64,000 nt of DNA from Streptomyces sp. JB150 (GTDB lineage: Bacteria > Actinomycetota > Actinomycetes > Streptomycetales > Streptomycetaceae): positions 2,332,556 through 2,396,555 of the forward strand of contig NZ_CP049780.1 in assembly GCF_011193355.1 (NCBI RefSeq), given 5' to 3'. Below, in pieces: positions 38,517-47,532 of the stretch. The notes beneath the pieces are model-generated. The model saw only the letters and a list, made by a program, of their open reading frames with translations. It did not search any database and was not told the origin of the DNA. Made by a program: the position numbers and the translations under genes. How positions within the stretch are numbered: position 1 is the first letter of the stretch; each line of letters starts with the position of its first letter.

Positions 38517-40391
38517 CTACGCCTCGCGGGTGCCCTCGTACATCTCCTCGATCAGGTGCTTGTACTCCCGCTCCACGACCGGCCGCTTGAGCTTGAGGCT
38601 CGGGGTGATCTCGCCGTGCTCGACGTCGAGGTCGCGCGGCAGCAGCCGGAACTTCTTGATGGTCTGCCAGCGCTGAAGGCCCTCGTTGAGCTGCTTGACG
38701 TAGCCGTCGACCATCGCGACCGTCTGCGGCGCGGCGACGATCTCGGCGTACGACTTGCCCTCCAGGCCGTTCTCCTTCGCCCAGCCGAGGAGCGCCGTCT
38801 CGTCGAGGGCGATCAGCGCGGTGCAGAAGTTGCGGTCGGCGCCGTGGACGAGGATGTTGGAGACGTAGGGGCAGATCGCCTTGAAGGAGCCCTCGATCTC
38901 GGTCGGCGCGACGTACTTGCCGCCGGAGGTCTTGAACAGGTCCTTCTTGCGGTCGGTGATCCGCAGGTAGCCGTCTGCGGACAGCTCGCCGATGTCGCCG
39001 GTGTGGAACCAGCCGTCCGGCTCCAGCACCTCGGCGGTCTTCTCGGGCAGCCCGTGGTAGCCCTCCATGATGCCGGGGCCGCGCAGCAGGATCTCGCCGT
39101 CCTCGGCGATGCGCACCTCGGTGCCGGGCAGCGGCTTGCCGACCGTGCCGGTGCGGTAGGCCTCGCCCGGGTTGACGAAGGAGGCGGCGGAGGACTCGGT
39201 GAGGCCGTAGCCCTCCAGGATGTGGATGCCGGCGCCGGAGAAGAAGTAGCCGATCTCGGGGGCGAGGGCGACGGAGCCGGAGACGCAGGCGCGCAGCCGG
39301 CCGCCGAACGCCTCGCGCAGCTTGGAGTAGACGAGCGCGTCGGCGACCTTGTGCTTGGCCGACAGCCCGAAGGGGGCGCTGGCGGTGCCCGTGCGGCGGA
39401 AGTTGTCCTGGGTGACCTTGGCGTACTCGCGGGCGACCTCGGCGGCCCACTGGAAGATCCTGTACTTGGCGGCCCCGCCCGCCCGCGCCTTGGCGGCGAC
39501 GCCGTTGTAGACCTTCTCGAAGATGCGCGGGACGGCCGCCATGTATGTCGGCTGGACGACCGGCAGGTTCTCGATGATCTTGTCGACGCGGCCGTCGACG
39601 GCGGTGACGTGGCCGACCTCGATCTGCCCGGAGGTGAGCACCTTGCCGAAGACGTGCGCGAGCGGCAGCCACAGGTACTGCACGTCGTCGGGGCCGACCA
39701 GGCCGGTCGCGGCGATCGCCTTCGCCATGTACGACCAGTTGTCGTGCGGCAGCCGCACGCCCTTGGGGCGGCCGGTGGTGCCGGAGGTGTAGATGAGGGT
39801 GGCCAGCTGGTCCTTGGTGATCGCGCCGACCCGCTGCTCGATCAGCTCGGGGTCCTTCTCCAGCCGGGCGGTGCCGCGGGCCTGGAGTTCGTCGAGGGTG
39901 AGCACCCAGTCGCCGGTCTCGACGCCGGCGGGGTCGATGACCACGACATGGGTCAGCTCGGGCAGCTCGGCGCGCTTCTCGCGCGCCTTGGCGAGCTGCT
40001 CGGCGTTCTCCGCGATCAGCACCCGGCTGCCGGAGTCGGCGAGGATGAAGGCCGACTCGTCGGCGTTGGTCTGCGGATAGATCGTGGTGGTGGCGGCGCC
40101 CGCGCACATGATGCCGAGGTCGGCGAGGATCCACTCGATGCGGGTGGCGGAGGCCAGGGCGACCCGCTGCTCCGGCTGGACGCCCAGCTCGATCAGCCCG
40201 GCCGCGATGGCGTGCACCCGCTCGGCGGCCTGCGCCCAGCTCAGCGACTTCCAGTCGTCGGGCCCCTGCCCGGAGGCCGGCGGCACCGGGTAGCGGTAGG
40301 CCTCCGCGTCCGGGGTGGCGGCCACGCGCTCCAGGAAGAGGCCCGCGACGGACGGCGGACGGTTCTCGATCAGGGTCTGTGTGTCGGTCAC
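38517..40391 (-). CDS. long-chain fatty acid-CoA ligase (AMP-binding)
   Basis: A 624-residue member of the ANL adenylating superfamily, of the FadD15-like branch. The P-loop motif TLIYTSGTTGRPKGV, the YGLTESSAA motif and GWFHTGDIGELSADGYLRITDRKKD are intact. The catalytic lysine region is not the usual C-terminal one but fits this branch, which ends EITPSLKLKR. The reaction is ATP-dependent activation of a fatty acid to acyl-CoA. The GTG start has GGAGG at five bases. It stands alone; a tandem repeat region lies upstream. Confidence 0.92.
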   Translation of the reverse strand: MTDTQTLIENRPPSVAGLFLERVAATPDAEAYRYPVPPASGQGPDDWKSLSWAQAAERVHAIAAGLIELGVQPEQRVALASATRIEWILADLGIMCAGAATTTIYPQTNADESAFILADSGSRVLIAENAEQLAKAREKRAELPELTHVVVIDPAGVETGDWVLTLDELQARGTARLEKDPELIEQRVGAITKDQLATLIYTSGTTGRPKGVRLPHDNWSYMAKAIAATGLVGPDDVQYLWLPLAHVFGKVLTSGQIEVGHVTAVDGRVDKIIENLPVVQPTYMAAVPRIFEKVYNGVAAKARAGGAAKYRIFQWAAEVAREYAKVTQDNFRRTGTASAPFGLSAKHKVADALVYSKLREAFGGRLRACVSGSVALAPEIGYFFSGAGIHILEGYGLTESSAASFVNPGEAYRTGTVGKPLPGTEVRIAEDGEILLRGPGIMEGYHGLPEKTAEVLEPDGWFHTGDIGELSADGYLRITDRKKDLFKTSGGKYVAPTEIEGSFKAICPYVSNILVHGADRNFCTALIALDETALLGWAKENGLEGKSYAEIVAAPQTVAMVDGYVKQLNEGLQRWQTIKKFRLLPRDLDVEHGEITPSLKLKRPVVEREYKHLIEEMYEGTREA

Positions 40392-40427
40392 GACATCCTC
40401 CGGGGCCCGCGACGGTGCGGCTGGCTC

Positions 40428-40540
40428 AGTGGGGCTGACTCAGTGGGGCTGGCTCTATGGGGTGGCTCTGTGGGGGCTGGCTCTGGGTGGCTCTGCGGGG
40501 GGTGGCTGTGTGGGACTGGCTCAGTGGGCTGTTCTGGGTG
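40428..40540. repeat. degenerate short tandem repeats upstream of the acyl-CoA ligase
   Basis: About eight units of 12 to 19 bp built on GGCTCAGTGGGG and GGCTCTGTGGGG follow each other with length drift, such as GGCTGACTCAGTGGGGCTGG. They lie in the 387-bp gap between the ligase start (40391) and the lepA stop (40779), within what should be the ligase gene's upstream region. The rest of the gap holds no gene; it contains the lepA terminator and several small palindromes. Confidence 0.7.
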
Positions 40541-40704
40541 TCCGTACGGCTATATCGGTGGGGCTTTTCCCTCACGGCGCGTTGTTTAACTCGCGAGTAA
40601 CCACGAGCAGGGACAGGGTAGAGCCCGACCGGCCGCTGCGTAAGAGCCCGAGGCCTGTCACTTTCACCTGAGCTTTCCCCGCCGGGACACCCCGCTCATA
40701 CGGC

Positions 40705-40736
40705 GGGGCCCGCCGCACTTTCGTACGACGGGCCCC
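40705..40736 (-). terminator. hairpin terminator downstream of lepA
   Basis: An inverted repeat with 8-bp perfect arms (GGGGCCCG at 40705-40712, CGGGCCCC at 40729-40736) and a further inner CG pairing, 43 bases past the lepA stop. A second small hairpin (CCCCGC/GCGGGG) is right next to it. No U-tract, as is usual in Streptomyces. Confidence 0.65.
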
Positions 40737-40778
40737 TGAGCGTCCGGTTTGCCGGTGAACCGGCACGGTTACTCGCGG

Positions 40779-42647
40779 TTACTTCTTGCCCTTGGCGGAT
40801 GCCGCACCGTCATCGCTGGAGAGCACCGCGATGAAGGCCTCCTGCGGAACCTCCACGGAACCCACCATCTTCATCCGCTTCTTGCCCTCCTTCTGCTTCT
40901 CCAGCAGCTTCCGCTTACGGGAGATGTCACCGCCGTAGCACTTGGCGAGGACGTCCTTGCGGATGGCGCGGATCGTCTCGCGGGCGATCACCCGGGAGCC
41001 GATGGCGGCCTGCACCGGCACCTCGAAGTTCTGCCGCGGGATCAGCTCCTTGAGCTTGGCGACGAGCCGCACGCCGTACGCGTACGCCTGGTCCTTGTGC
41101 GTGATCGCCGAGAAGGCGTCCACCTTGTCGCCGTGCAGCAGGATGTCGACCTTGACCAGGGAGCTGGACTGCTCGCCCGTGGGCTCGTAGTCGAGGGAGG
41201 CGTAGCCGCGGGTCTTTGACTTCAGCTGGTCGAAGAAGTCGAAGACGATCTCCGCGAGGGGGAGCGTGTAGCGGATCTCGACGCGGTCCTCGGAGAGGTA
41301 GTCCATGCCGAGCAGGGTGCCGCGGCGGGTCTGGCACAGCTCCATGATCGCGCCGATGAACTCGGTCGGGGCGAGGATCGTCGCCCGCACGACCGGCTCG
41401 TACACCTCGGCGATCTTCCCCTCGGGGAACTCGCTGGGGTTGGTGACGACGACCTCGGTGCCGTCCTCCATGATCACGCGGTAGACCACGTTGGGCGCGG
41501 TGGCGATCAGGTCCAGGCCGAACTCGCGCTCCAGGCGCTCGCGGATCACGTCCAGGTGGAGCAGGCCGAGGAAGCCGACGCGGAAGCCGAAGCCGAGGGC
41601 CGCGGAGGTCTCCGGCTCGTAGACGAGCGCGGCGTCGTTGAGCTGGAGCTTGTCCAGCGCCTCGCGCAGCTCGGGGTAGTCGGAGCCGTCCAGCGGATAA
41701 AGACCCGAGAAGACCATCGGCTTCGGGTCCTTGTAGCCGCCGAGCGCCTCCGTGGCGCCCTTGTGCTGGCTGGTGACGGTGTCACCGACCTTGGACTGGC
41801 GGACGTCCTTCACACCGGTGATCAGATAGCCCACCTCGCCGACGCCCAGGCCGTCGGCGGGCAGCATCTCGGGCGAGTTGGTGCCGATCTCCAGCAGCTC
41901 GTGGGTGGCGCCGGTCGACATCATCCGGATGCGCTCGCGCTTGTTGAGCTGGCCGTCGATGACCCGGACGTACGTCACGACGCCGCGGTAGGAGTCGTAG
42001 ACCGAGTCGAAGATCATCGCGCGGGCGGGGGCGTCCTTGACGCCGACCGGCGGCGGGATCTCGGCGACGACCTTGTCCAGCAGCGCCTCGACACCCAGAC
42101 CGGTCTTCGCGGAAACCTTCAGCACGTCGCCCGGCTCGCAGCCGACCAGGTTGGCCAGCTCCTCGGCGAACTTCTCGGGCTGCGCGGCCGGCAGGTCGAT
42201 CTTGTTCAGGACGGGGATGATCGTGAGGTCGTTCTCCATCGCCAGGTAGAGGTTGGCGAGGGTCTGCGCCTCGATGCCCTGGGCGGCGTCGACGAGGAGG
42301 ATGGTCCCCTCGCAGGCGGCGAGCGACCGCGAGACCTCGTAGGTGAAGTCGACGTGCCCCGGCGTGTCGATCATGTTGAGGATGTGCGTGTTGTTCTTGT
42401 CGTGGGTCGGGGCCCACGGCAGACGCACCGCCTGGGACTTGATCGTGATGCCGCGCTCGCGCTCGATGTCCATGCGGTCGAGGTACTGGGCGCGCATCTG
42501 CCGCTGCTCGACGACGCCGGTCAGCTGGAGCATCCGGTCGGCGAGCGTGGACTTGCCGTGGTCGATGTGCGCGATGATGCAGAAATTGCGGATCAGAGCC
42601 GGGTCGGTACGGCTCGGCTCGGGCACATTGTTAGGGGTCGCGGGCAC
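40779..42647 (-). CDS. lepA: translation elongation factor 4 (LepA)
   Basis: A 622-residue ribosome-associated GTPase thought to assist stalled or early ribosomes. The G1 motif is [10 protein letters not shown]3 DTPGH and G4 NKID. Order: GTPase domain, domain II ([22 protein letters not shown]), EF-G-like domains III and V, then the LepA-specific C-terminal domain ending [17 protein letters not shown], a basic tail. Complete, GTG start. It is divergent from rpsT, a conserved arrangement. Confidence 0.97.
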   Translation of the reverse strand: MPATPNNVPEPSRTDPALIRNFCIIAHIDHGKSTLADRMLQLTGVVEQRQMRAQYLDRMDIERERGITIKSQAVRLPWAPTHDKNNTHILNMIDTPGHVDFTYEVSRSLAACEGTILLVDAAQGIEAQTLANLYLAMENDLTIIPVLNKIDLPAAQPEKFAEELANLVGCEPGDVLKVSAKTGLGVEALLDKVVAEIPPPVGVKDAPARAMIFDSVYDSYRGVVTYVRVIDGQLNKRERIRMMSTGATHELLEIGTNSPEMLPADGLGVGEVGYLITGVKDVRQSKVGDTVTSQHKGATEALGGYKDPKPMVFSGLYPLDGSDYPELREALDKLQLNDAALVYEPETSAALGFGFRVGFLGLLHLDVIRERLEREFGLDLIATAPNVVYRVIMEDGTEVVVTNPSEFPEGKIAEVYEPVVRATILAPTEFIGAIMELCQTRRGTLLGMDYLSEDRVEIRYTLPLAEIVFDFFDQLKSKTRGYASLDYEPTGEQSSSLVKVDILLHGDKVDAFSAITHKDQAYAYGVRLVAKLKELIPRQNFEVPVQAAIGSRVIARETIRAIRKDVLAKCYGGDISRKRKLLEKQKEGKKRMKMVGSVEVPQEAFIAVLSSDDGAASAKGKK

Positions 42648-42736
42648 GCAGGGTCCTGTCTCTTGAGGCGCCTTATGCCTCGGGTCGGATCGTTACGTAG
42701 CCTCCATGGTCCCACGGGTGCGGCGCGGCGACCGGT

Positions 42737-42766
42737 TTGGGCCACTGGAAGGGCCGCTGGTAGTGT
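42737..42766 (+). promoter_or_regulatory. putative vegetative promoter of rpsT
   Basis: TTGGGC (42737-42742) and TAGTGT (42761-42766) are 18 bases apart and resemble the -35 and -10 boxes of a HrdB-type promoter (TTGACA, TAGAAT-like). They lie about 120 bases upstream of the rpsT start in the divergent gap with lepA. Based on visual match only. Confidence 0.4.
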
Positions 42767-42887
42767 AGGGAGCTGTGTCTCATGCCCTCTCAGCGCGAGG
42801 CACGACCCCAAGAAATCACCTGGCACGGGACGCGGGATCCACTCCGGATCCCTCTCGCCCCGTGCCTGAACCTGAAAAGGCTCATTC

Positions 42888-43154
42888 GTGGCGAACATCA
42901 AGTCCCAGATCAAGCGGATCAAGACCAACGAGAAGGCCCGGCTGCGCAACAAGGCCGTCAAGTCCTCCCTGAAGACCGCGATCCGCAAGGCCCGTGAGGC
43001 CGCTGCCGCGGGTGACGTCGAGAAGGCCACCGAGTACCAGCGCGCCGCCGCGCGTCAGCTCGACAAGGCCGTCTCGAAGGGCGTCATCCACAAGAACCAG
43101 GCCGCCAACAAGAAGTCGGCCCTGGCTGCCAAGGTCGCGTCCCTCAAGGGCTGA
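42888..43154 (+). CDS. rpsT: 30S ribosomal protein S20
   Basis: An 88-residue, lysine/alanine-rich helical protein that binds 16S rRNA helices near the bottom of the small subunit. The sequence [20 protein letters not shown] and the C-terminal [19 protein letters not shown] are diagnostic. GTG start with AAGG upstream; the coding sequence uses highly biased codons as expected for a ribosomal protein. It is monocistronic and divergent from lepA; the strong hairpin at 43280-43331 lies downstream. Confidence 0.98.
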   Translation: MANIKSQIKRIKTNEKARLRNKAVKSSLKTAIRKAREAAAAGDVEKATEYQRAAARQLDKAVSKGVIHKNQAANKKSALAAKVASLKG

Positions 43155-43279
43155 ACCCCTTATCTGGTCTGATCGCCGGGCGGACCCAGGGCGGGCCCTC
43201 TCTCATCCGCTCCCGACCGGCACCCCGAGTCCGTTCGCGGCCTGCGTTCGCCACGCGGGAACGGCCTCAGCAGCTTGAT

Positions 43280-43331
43280 CCGAAGGCCCCGCCGCCTCGT
43301 CCTTCCCCAGGGCGGGCGGCGGGGCCTTCGG
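43280..43331. terminator. bidirectional terminator between rpsT and NTF2-like gene
   Basis: A perfect 17-bp inverted repeat (arms 43280-43296 and 43315-43331, CCGAAGGCCCCGCCGCC) with an 18-base loop between convergent genes. It is 125 bases past rpsT and 15 bases past the end of the minus-strand NTF2-like gene, and should stop transcription from both sides. Confidence 0.85.
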
Positions 43332-43345
43332 CTGTTCCGTGACGG

Positions 43346-43741
43346 TCAGGACCAGAAGTCGTTGCTCGCGTCCATGTCCTGCACGCACTCGTCGATGTCG
43401 CTGATCTTGTCACCGACGATACGGAAGACGAGGGCACCGAAGTCCTCGATGTGCTTGCCGTCGCGGTCCGCCGTGAACAGGGCCATGCCGACCGCGTGTC
43501 CCCGGCCGTCCACGGCGACGCCGCGCAGCTCGACCCGCATGTTCCCGCCGGTCGTCTCGCCCATCCGGCGATACATGTCGATGATCGCGTCCTGGCCCTT
43601 GAAGTCACCGGACATCGGGTGGGTGCCGGGCACGTGGTGGGTACAGTCCGCGGTCATCAGTCCGCGCAGGGTGTCCATGTCCCCGCGCGTGAACGCTTCG
43701 AAGCCCTTGCGTACGAGTTGGGCGTGCGGGTGTTCAGCCAT
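43346..43741 (-). CDS. NTF2-like/SnoaL-fold protein
   Basis: A 131-residue protein of the nuclear transport factor 2 superfamily, a cone-like alpha/beta barrel. The pattern AQLVRKGFEAFTRGDMDTLRGLM, HVPGTHPMSGDFKGQDAI and VELRGVAVDGRGHAVGM is typical of SnoaL-like small-molecule isomerases or binding proteins. Ligand unknown. The ATG at 43741 follows GAGAGG at about 11 bases. It is downstream of holA on the same strand. Confidence 0.82.
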   Translation of the reverse strand: MAEHPHAQLVRKGFEAFTRGDMDTLRGLMTADCTHHVPGTHPMSGDFKGQDAIIDMYRRMGETTGGNMRVELRGVAVDGRGHAVGMALFTADRDGKHIEDFGALVFRIVGDKISDIDECVQDMDASNDFWS

Positions 43742-43806
43742 GGCGATCGCCACCTCTCCGTCGTCGGCGATGTACGGCTGATACGGCCGATTGTCCTCCT
43801 CCCCCG

Positions 43807-44796
43807 CTACGCCCGCCCTCTGGAGCGCGCGGCCCGCGCGATCGTCACGACCGCCTTCTCCAGGGCGTACTCCGGGTCGTCGCCGCCGCCCTTCACGCCG
43901 GCGTCGGCCTCCGCGACGGCCCGCAGCGCGACCGCCACCCCGTCCGGGGTCCAGCCCCGCATCTGCTGGCGGACCCGGTCGATCTTCCACGGCGGCATGC
44001 CCAGTTCACGCGCGAGGTCGGCGGGCCGGCCGCCGCGCGCGGAGGACAGCTTGCCGATCGCGCGGACGCCCTGGGCGAGCGCGCTGGTGATCAGCACGGG
44101 GGCGACCCCGGTCGCCAGCGACCAGCGCAGCGCCTCCAGCGCCTCGGCCGTCCGGCCCTCGACCGCCCGGTCGGCGACGGTGAAGCTCGACGCCTCGGCG
44201 CGGCCGGTGTAGTACCGCCCGACGACGGCCTCGTCGATGGTGCCCTCGACATCGGCGACCAGCTGCGACACGGCGGACGCCAGCTCGCGCAGGTCGCTGC
44301 CGATGGCGTCGACGAGCGCCTGGCAGGCCTCCGGGGTGGCGGAGCGCCCGGTGGCCCGGAACTCCTGCCGGACGAACGCCAGCCGGTCCGCCGGCTTCGT
44401 CATCTTCGGGCAGGCCACCTCCCGCGCGCCCGCCTTGCGCGCGGCGTCCAGCAGGCCCTTGCCCTTGGCGCCGCCCGCGTGCAGCAGCACCAGCGTGATC
44501 TCCTCGGCCGGCGCGCCGAGGTACGCCTTGACGTCCTTGACCGTGTCCGCGGACAGGTCCTGCGCGTTGCGTACGACCACGACCTTGCGCTCCGCGAAGA
44601 GCGACGGGCTGGTCAGCTCGGCGAGGGTGCCGGGCTGCAGCTGATCCGGGGTCAGGTCACGTACGTCCGTGTCGGCGTCGGCGGCCCTGGCGGCGGCCAC
44701 CACCTCCCGCACGGCACGGTCGAGCAGCAGGTCCTCCTGACCCACGGCGAGCGTCACCGGGGCGAGGGGGTCGTCATTCGCGGATTTCCTGGCCAT
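43807..44796 (-). CDS. holA: DNA polymerase III subunit delta
   Basis: A 329-residue clamp-loader subunit that opens the beta sliding clamp. The AAA-like N-terminal region contains LAVGQEDLLLDRAVREVV and VVVVRNAQDLSADTV; the rest forms the helical lid and collar (GSDLRELASAVSQLV, LARELGMPPWKIDRVRQQ). The start at MARKSAND is favoured over two upstream ATGs as it gives the usual N-terminus. In Streptomyces holA lies directly downstream of comEC on the same strand; in this window comEC survives only as a 3' remnant at about 46680-46895, with the NAT gene and others between. Confidence 0.93.
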   Translation of the reverse strand: MARKSANDDPLAPVTLAVGQEDLLLDRAVREVVAAARAADADTDVRDLTPDQLQPGTLAELTSPSLFAERKVVVVRNAQDLSADTVKDVKAYLGAPAEEITLVLLHAGGAKGKGLLDAARKAGAREVACPKMTKPADRLAFVRQEFRATGRSATPEACQALVDAIGSDLRELASAVSQLVADVEGTIDEAVVGRYYTGRAEASSFTVADRAVEGRTAEALEALRWSLATGVAPVLITSALAQGVRAIGKLSSARGGRPADLARELGMPPWKIDRVRQQMRGWTPDGVAVALRAVAEADAGVKGGGDDPEYALEKAVVTIARAARSRGRA

Positions 44797-44869
44797 CGGG
44801 ACAAGCATGGCACGCCCCACTGACAACGGCGGACCGGCGGCAAAGGCCGGCCGGCCCGCGGCTCACGTC

Positions 44870-45115
44870 CTACGGCTCCTCACGCCACCCCTCCCACTGC
44901 CCGGCGAACTCGTCCAGCTCGCGGGGGTCCAGCCGCTCGTCCTCGTCGGCCACGACGACCAGCCACTGGGCGTCCTCGGCGTCGTCCTCCCCGGCCAGCG
45001 CGTCCCGCACCAGCTGCGGCTCCTCGTCGAGCCCGAACCGCTCCCCCAGCGCCTCGGCCGCCTCCTCCGCGGCGTCACGGTCGGGCAGTACCAGCACATG
45101 TCTCACATCACTCAC
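44870..45115 (-). CDS. small acidic protein of unknown function
   Basis: An 81-residue acidic protein with a GTG start preceded by GGAG at nine bases. The sequence VLVLPDRDAAEEAAEALGER and WLVVVADEDERLDPRELDEF suggests a ferredoxin-like or split alpha/beta fold with two related halves. It is found in many Streptomyces near holA, but I know no function. No membrane segment or signal. Confidence 0.65.
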   Translation of the reverse strand: MSDVRHVLVLPDRDAAEEAAEALGERFGLDEEPQLVRDALAGEDDAEDAQWLVVVADEDERLDPRELDEFAGQWEGWREEP

Positions 45116-45250
45116 GGCAACATTCTCCGCCACGGTCCGGGGCAGTCCGCCGTCGCCCGGCACCCGCCCGCGGCTGGGGGCTCGGGCGGCTCGGGCGTGC
45201 GGAGGGCACGTACTTCCAGCCAGGGTGGCGCGCCCTCCTCCACGGTCGCC

Positions 45251-46081
45251 TCACGCGGCCCCGGCCACCCTCGGCACGCTCTCCAGCTCGATGCCGAACC
45301 GCTCCCGGTACACCGCCAGTACCGCCTCGTCCTCCCCCTCGCCGTACTCGCGCTCCTCCCGCGCGCCGTCCGCCGCCGTCACCTTCAGCGTGCGTCCGCT
45401 GAGCGTGATCCGGCCGCCGTCCTCCGTGACCCGCGTGCACACCAGCTTCCGCGTGAAGGGGGACTCCGGCGAGGTGCTGTGCCACCAGGCCCCGGTCACG
45501 AAGTCGGCGAGCAGCCGCGGCCGGGTCTCCAGCCGGTACTGCCGCTCGCCGTCCTTCAGCAGCTCCAGGTCGCCCGTCTCCCCCGCGCCGCCCCCGGCCC
45601 CCGCCGCGTCCGGCCCGGCCTCCGCGATACGGAAGGAGCCTGCGGGATCGTCCTGTTCCCGACGGTCCTGCCACGCCAGCGGGAAGTGGCTGTGCGCCCC
45701 GAACCCGACGTCGGCCAGCCAGTCCCCCGCGTCCGCCGTTCGCACCCGCAGCGCGAGATGGTCGTACGGGATGCCCAGCCGCCCCCGCGCCCCGTGGACC
45801 CGAGCCGCCAGCAGCGTCACCCCGAAGCCCAGCGCGTCCAGCAAGGCGCCGAACAGCCCGTTGAGTTCGTAGCAGAACCCGCCCCGCCGCGCGCCCACCA
45901 CCTTGTCCAGCAGACGCTTCTCGTCGAGCGCGATCTCCTCACCGAGGTGGATCGACAGGTTCTCGAAGGGCACGGTCCGCAGATGGCACAGATGCAGCTC
46001 CCGCAGGACATCGAGGGTGGGCCTGACCGGGCGGGCGGCGCCCAGCCGGCGGAGATACGCGTCAACCTCAGCCGAGTTCAT
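45251..46081 (-). CDS. nat: arylamine N-acetyltransferase
   Basis: A 276-residue enzyme with the NAT catalytic triad Cys70 (RRGGFCYELNG), His108 (YDHLAL) and Asp124 (LADVGFG), all intact. It transfers acetyl groups from acetyl-CoA to arylamines or related amine substrates. The N-terminal PTLDVLRELHLCHLRTVPFENL is typical. Cytoplasmic. In actinomycetes NAT homologues may be xenobiotic enzymes or amide synthases in ansamycin clusters; no such cluster is here. It is followed by the small acidic gene on the same strand. Confidence 0.93.
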   Translation of the reverse strand: MNSAEVDAYLRRLGAARPVRPTLDVLRELHLCHLRTVPFENLSIHLGEEIALDEKRLLDKVVGARRGGFCYELNGLFGALLDALGFGVTLLAARVHGARGRLGIPYDHLALRVRTADAGDWLADVGFGAHSHFPLAWQDRREQDDPAGSFRIAEAGPDAAGAGGGAGETGDLELLKDGERQYRLETRPRLLADFVTGAWWHSTSPESPFTRKLVCTRVTEDGGRITLSGRTLKVTAADGAREEREYGEGEDEAVLAVYRERFGIELESVPRVAGAA

Positions 46082-46132
46082 GCCCTCAGTGTGTCGCGCC
46101 CTCGACGCCGGCTGCCTCGACCACAGCCCGCG

Positions 46133-46606
46133 TCAGCCGCACGCGCCCTTGGTGACGGGCTTCGTGGCATCGACGTTTGCTTCGCTGAGCGAGGTGATCA
46201 CCTGGTTCACGGTGCCGGCGGGCGCATCGGCCGCGTCCTTCGCCATCTGGCCGGACAGGATGCTGGTGCCCGGGAACCACCGGGTGAGCACGCAGACTCC
46301 GCGGTCGTGCGAGGGCAGCGGCGCGTCCGCGCCACCGCACTGGTTGAGTGCGCTGCCCACGGGGAGGCCGGCGAGGTTGCCGTCGGCGGTGCCGGTGCCG
46401 TGGGTGGTCGCTCCCCGCGCGTGGGCGCCGGTGTGGTGGTTGACGCAGGAGGTGCCGAAAGCGGGCGGGACGAGGTGTCAGATGCCGCCGGCGGAGGCCG
46501 AGGCGGGGCGGTCAGGGCCGTGGCCGTGACGGTCCGGGCCGTGGCGGTAGCGGTCCGGGCCGTGGCGGTGGCGGTGGTCCGTCGGTTGATCATGCCCGGT
46601 CCAACG
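46133..46606 (-). pseudogene. broken gene for a small secreted protein
   Basis: An intact frame from 46133 to 46360 (GTG start possible) encodes the C-terminal 75 residues, with four cysteines and GSALNQCGGADAPLPSHDRG and MAKDAADAPAGTVNQVITSL. The same frame continues upstream as FGTSCVNHHTGAHARGATTH but meets a TGA at about 46479. Beyond it, signal-peptide-like sequence starting MINRRTTATATARTATATA lies in another frame. The simplest reading is a secreted, disulfide-bonded protein broken by a frameshift and a stop. It could also be a real short gene from 46360. Family not recognised. It is next to the comEC remnant at the element boundary. Confidence 0.5.
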
Positions 46607-46679
46607 ACCTGCGGCGGCCGCGTGTCACGGCGCGGCTGACCGGCTGGCCCACCGTCCGGCTGGCCGGCTGGCCGTGCCC

Positions 46680-46895
46680 TCAGTCCCGCGCCACCCGTAT
46701 CTCGCCGCCCGCACCGATCACCGCGACCGTCCCGTGCCGGTCTGTGCGCAGCACCGCCGCGCCGGTCGCCCGCAGCGCGGCCAGGGTGCTGGGTGCGGGG
46801 TGCCCGTAGGGGTTGTCCGCGCCCGCGGAGACGAGCGCCAGGCGCGGCGCGGTGCGGCGCAGCAACTCCGGGTCCTGGTAGGCGGATCCGTGGCA
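46680..46895 (-). pseudogene. comEC: 3' remnant of comEC (truncated at element boundary)
   Basis: About 70 codons of the C-terminal end of a ComEC/Rec2 DNA-uptake channel. In frame from the left edge of the foreign segment: HGSAYQDPELLRRTAPRL, then ALVSAGADNPYGHPAP and VLRTDRHGTVAVIG before the stop. HGS and the following line are the final part of the metallo-beta-lactamase-like domain of ComEC. Homology stops just before HGS, at about 46895, and the sequence beyond is unrelated. The rest of the gene, about 90 percent, must lie on the far side of the inserted element or be lost. Confidence 0.8.
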
Positions 46896-47000
46896 ATGCC
46901 TTAGTCGCTGTGCACATTGTGCATGGGCAGGTGGACTCGCGTGTGCTCATTGGGAAGTTGTCGGGTTGAGCGGCCCGAGCCGGAGGCTGCGAACGGAAGA

Positions 47001-47042
47001 GCCCACTCCGGCGGAGGCTTGCGGACCTCCGCCGGAGTGGGC
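47001..47042. terminator. perfect hairpin near left end of inserted element
   Basis: Arms of 17 bp (GCCCACTCCGGCGGAGG at 47001-47017; its complement at 47026-47042) with an 8-base loop CTTGCGGA, a very stable rho-independent-like hairpin. It is part of a longer motif repeated at 50420-50492. The 300 bases from the comEC junction to the GntR gene contain no gene; besides this hairpin there is the pair CTAGGC (47149) and GCCTAG (47186) close to the GntR start, a possible operator. Confidence 0.65.
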
Positions 47043-47200
47043 GTCTGGGGGCGACTCGGCTCAGCGGTCGCCGTGAACCACACCCGGCAGCGTATGGATC
47101 TCGCCGGTGTGGCTTGGCTTCACATTACATGGAGCGTGCTATGGCGTACTAGGCATGCCCTATCTCGCCTGATGCACCGCAGCACGCCTAGCTTGTCTCG

Positions 47201-47452
47201 GTGATCGACTTCGCCCCCGACGTGCCGCGCTGGCGCCAGGTGTACGAGGTGATCCGTCAGCGCATCGCCGACGGCACCTACCCGCCGCGCACCCGTGTCC
47301 CCTCGGTCGTCCAGTTGCAGCAGGAGTTCGGGATCGCCGGGGCTACCGGACAGAAGGTCCACCGGCAGCTCCGGGAAGACGGGCTGATCTACACCGAGCC
47401 CGGCCTCGGCAGCTTCGTCGCCCAGCCTCCAGGCGAGGCGCGCGACAGCTGA
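47201..47452 (+). CDS. GntR-type winged-helix regulator (short)
   Basis: An 83-residue protein that is only the DNA-binding part of a GntR regulator: PRWRQVYEVIRQRIADGTYPPRTRVPSV, QLQQEFGIAGATGQKVHRQL and EDGLIYTEPGLGSFV follow the winged helix. No effector domain, so it may sense by partner or be constitutive. GTG start. It is transcribed convergent to the DUF6087/tgm genes, and short GntR proteins of this type are frequent next to such cassettes in Streptomyces. Its target could be its own promoter (inverted pair 47149/47186) or tgm genes. Confidence 0.85.
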   Translation: MIDFAPDVPRWRQVYEVIRQRIADGTYPPRTRVPSVVQLQQEFGIAGATGQKVHRQLREDGLIYTEPGLGSFVAQPPGEARDS

Positions 47453-47532
47453 TCCGTCGAGGTGGGAAGCCCCTGCCATCCGGCCCCGAAGTGGAGCGGG
47501 CGGGCAGGGACTGGTCTCGCAGCACCCATGGC

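Noticed and set aside
38350..40134. A 594-codon open frame in another frame of the acyl-CoA ligase
   Set aside because: It covers the ligase gene on the same strand but has no adenylation motif; the ligase frame has all of them.
43280..43331. Inverted repeat as the end of an insertion sequence
   Set aside because: No transposase nearby and no partner copy; position between convergent genes fits a terminator.
46133..46360. Possible chaplin or other known aerial-hyphae protein
   Set aside because: Cysteine spacing and the lack of the chaplin hydrophobic core do not match; left as an unrecognised secreted protein.
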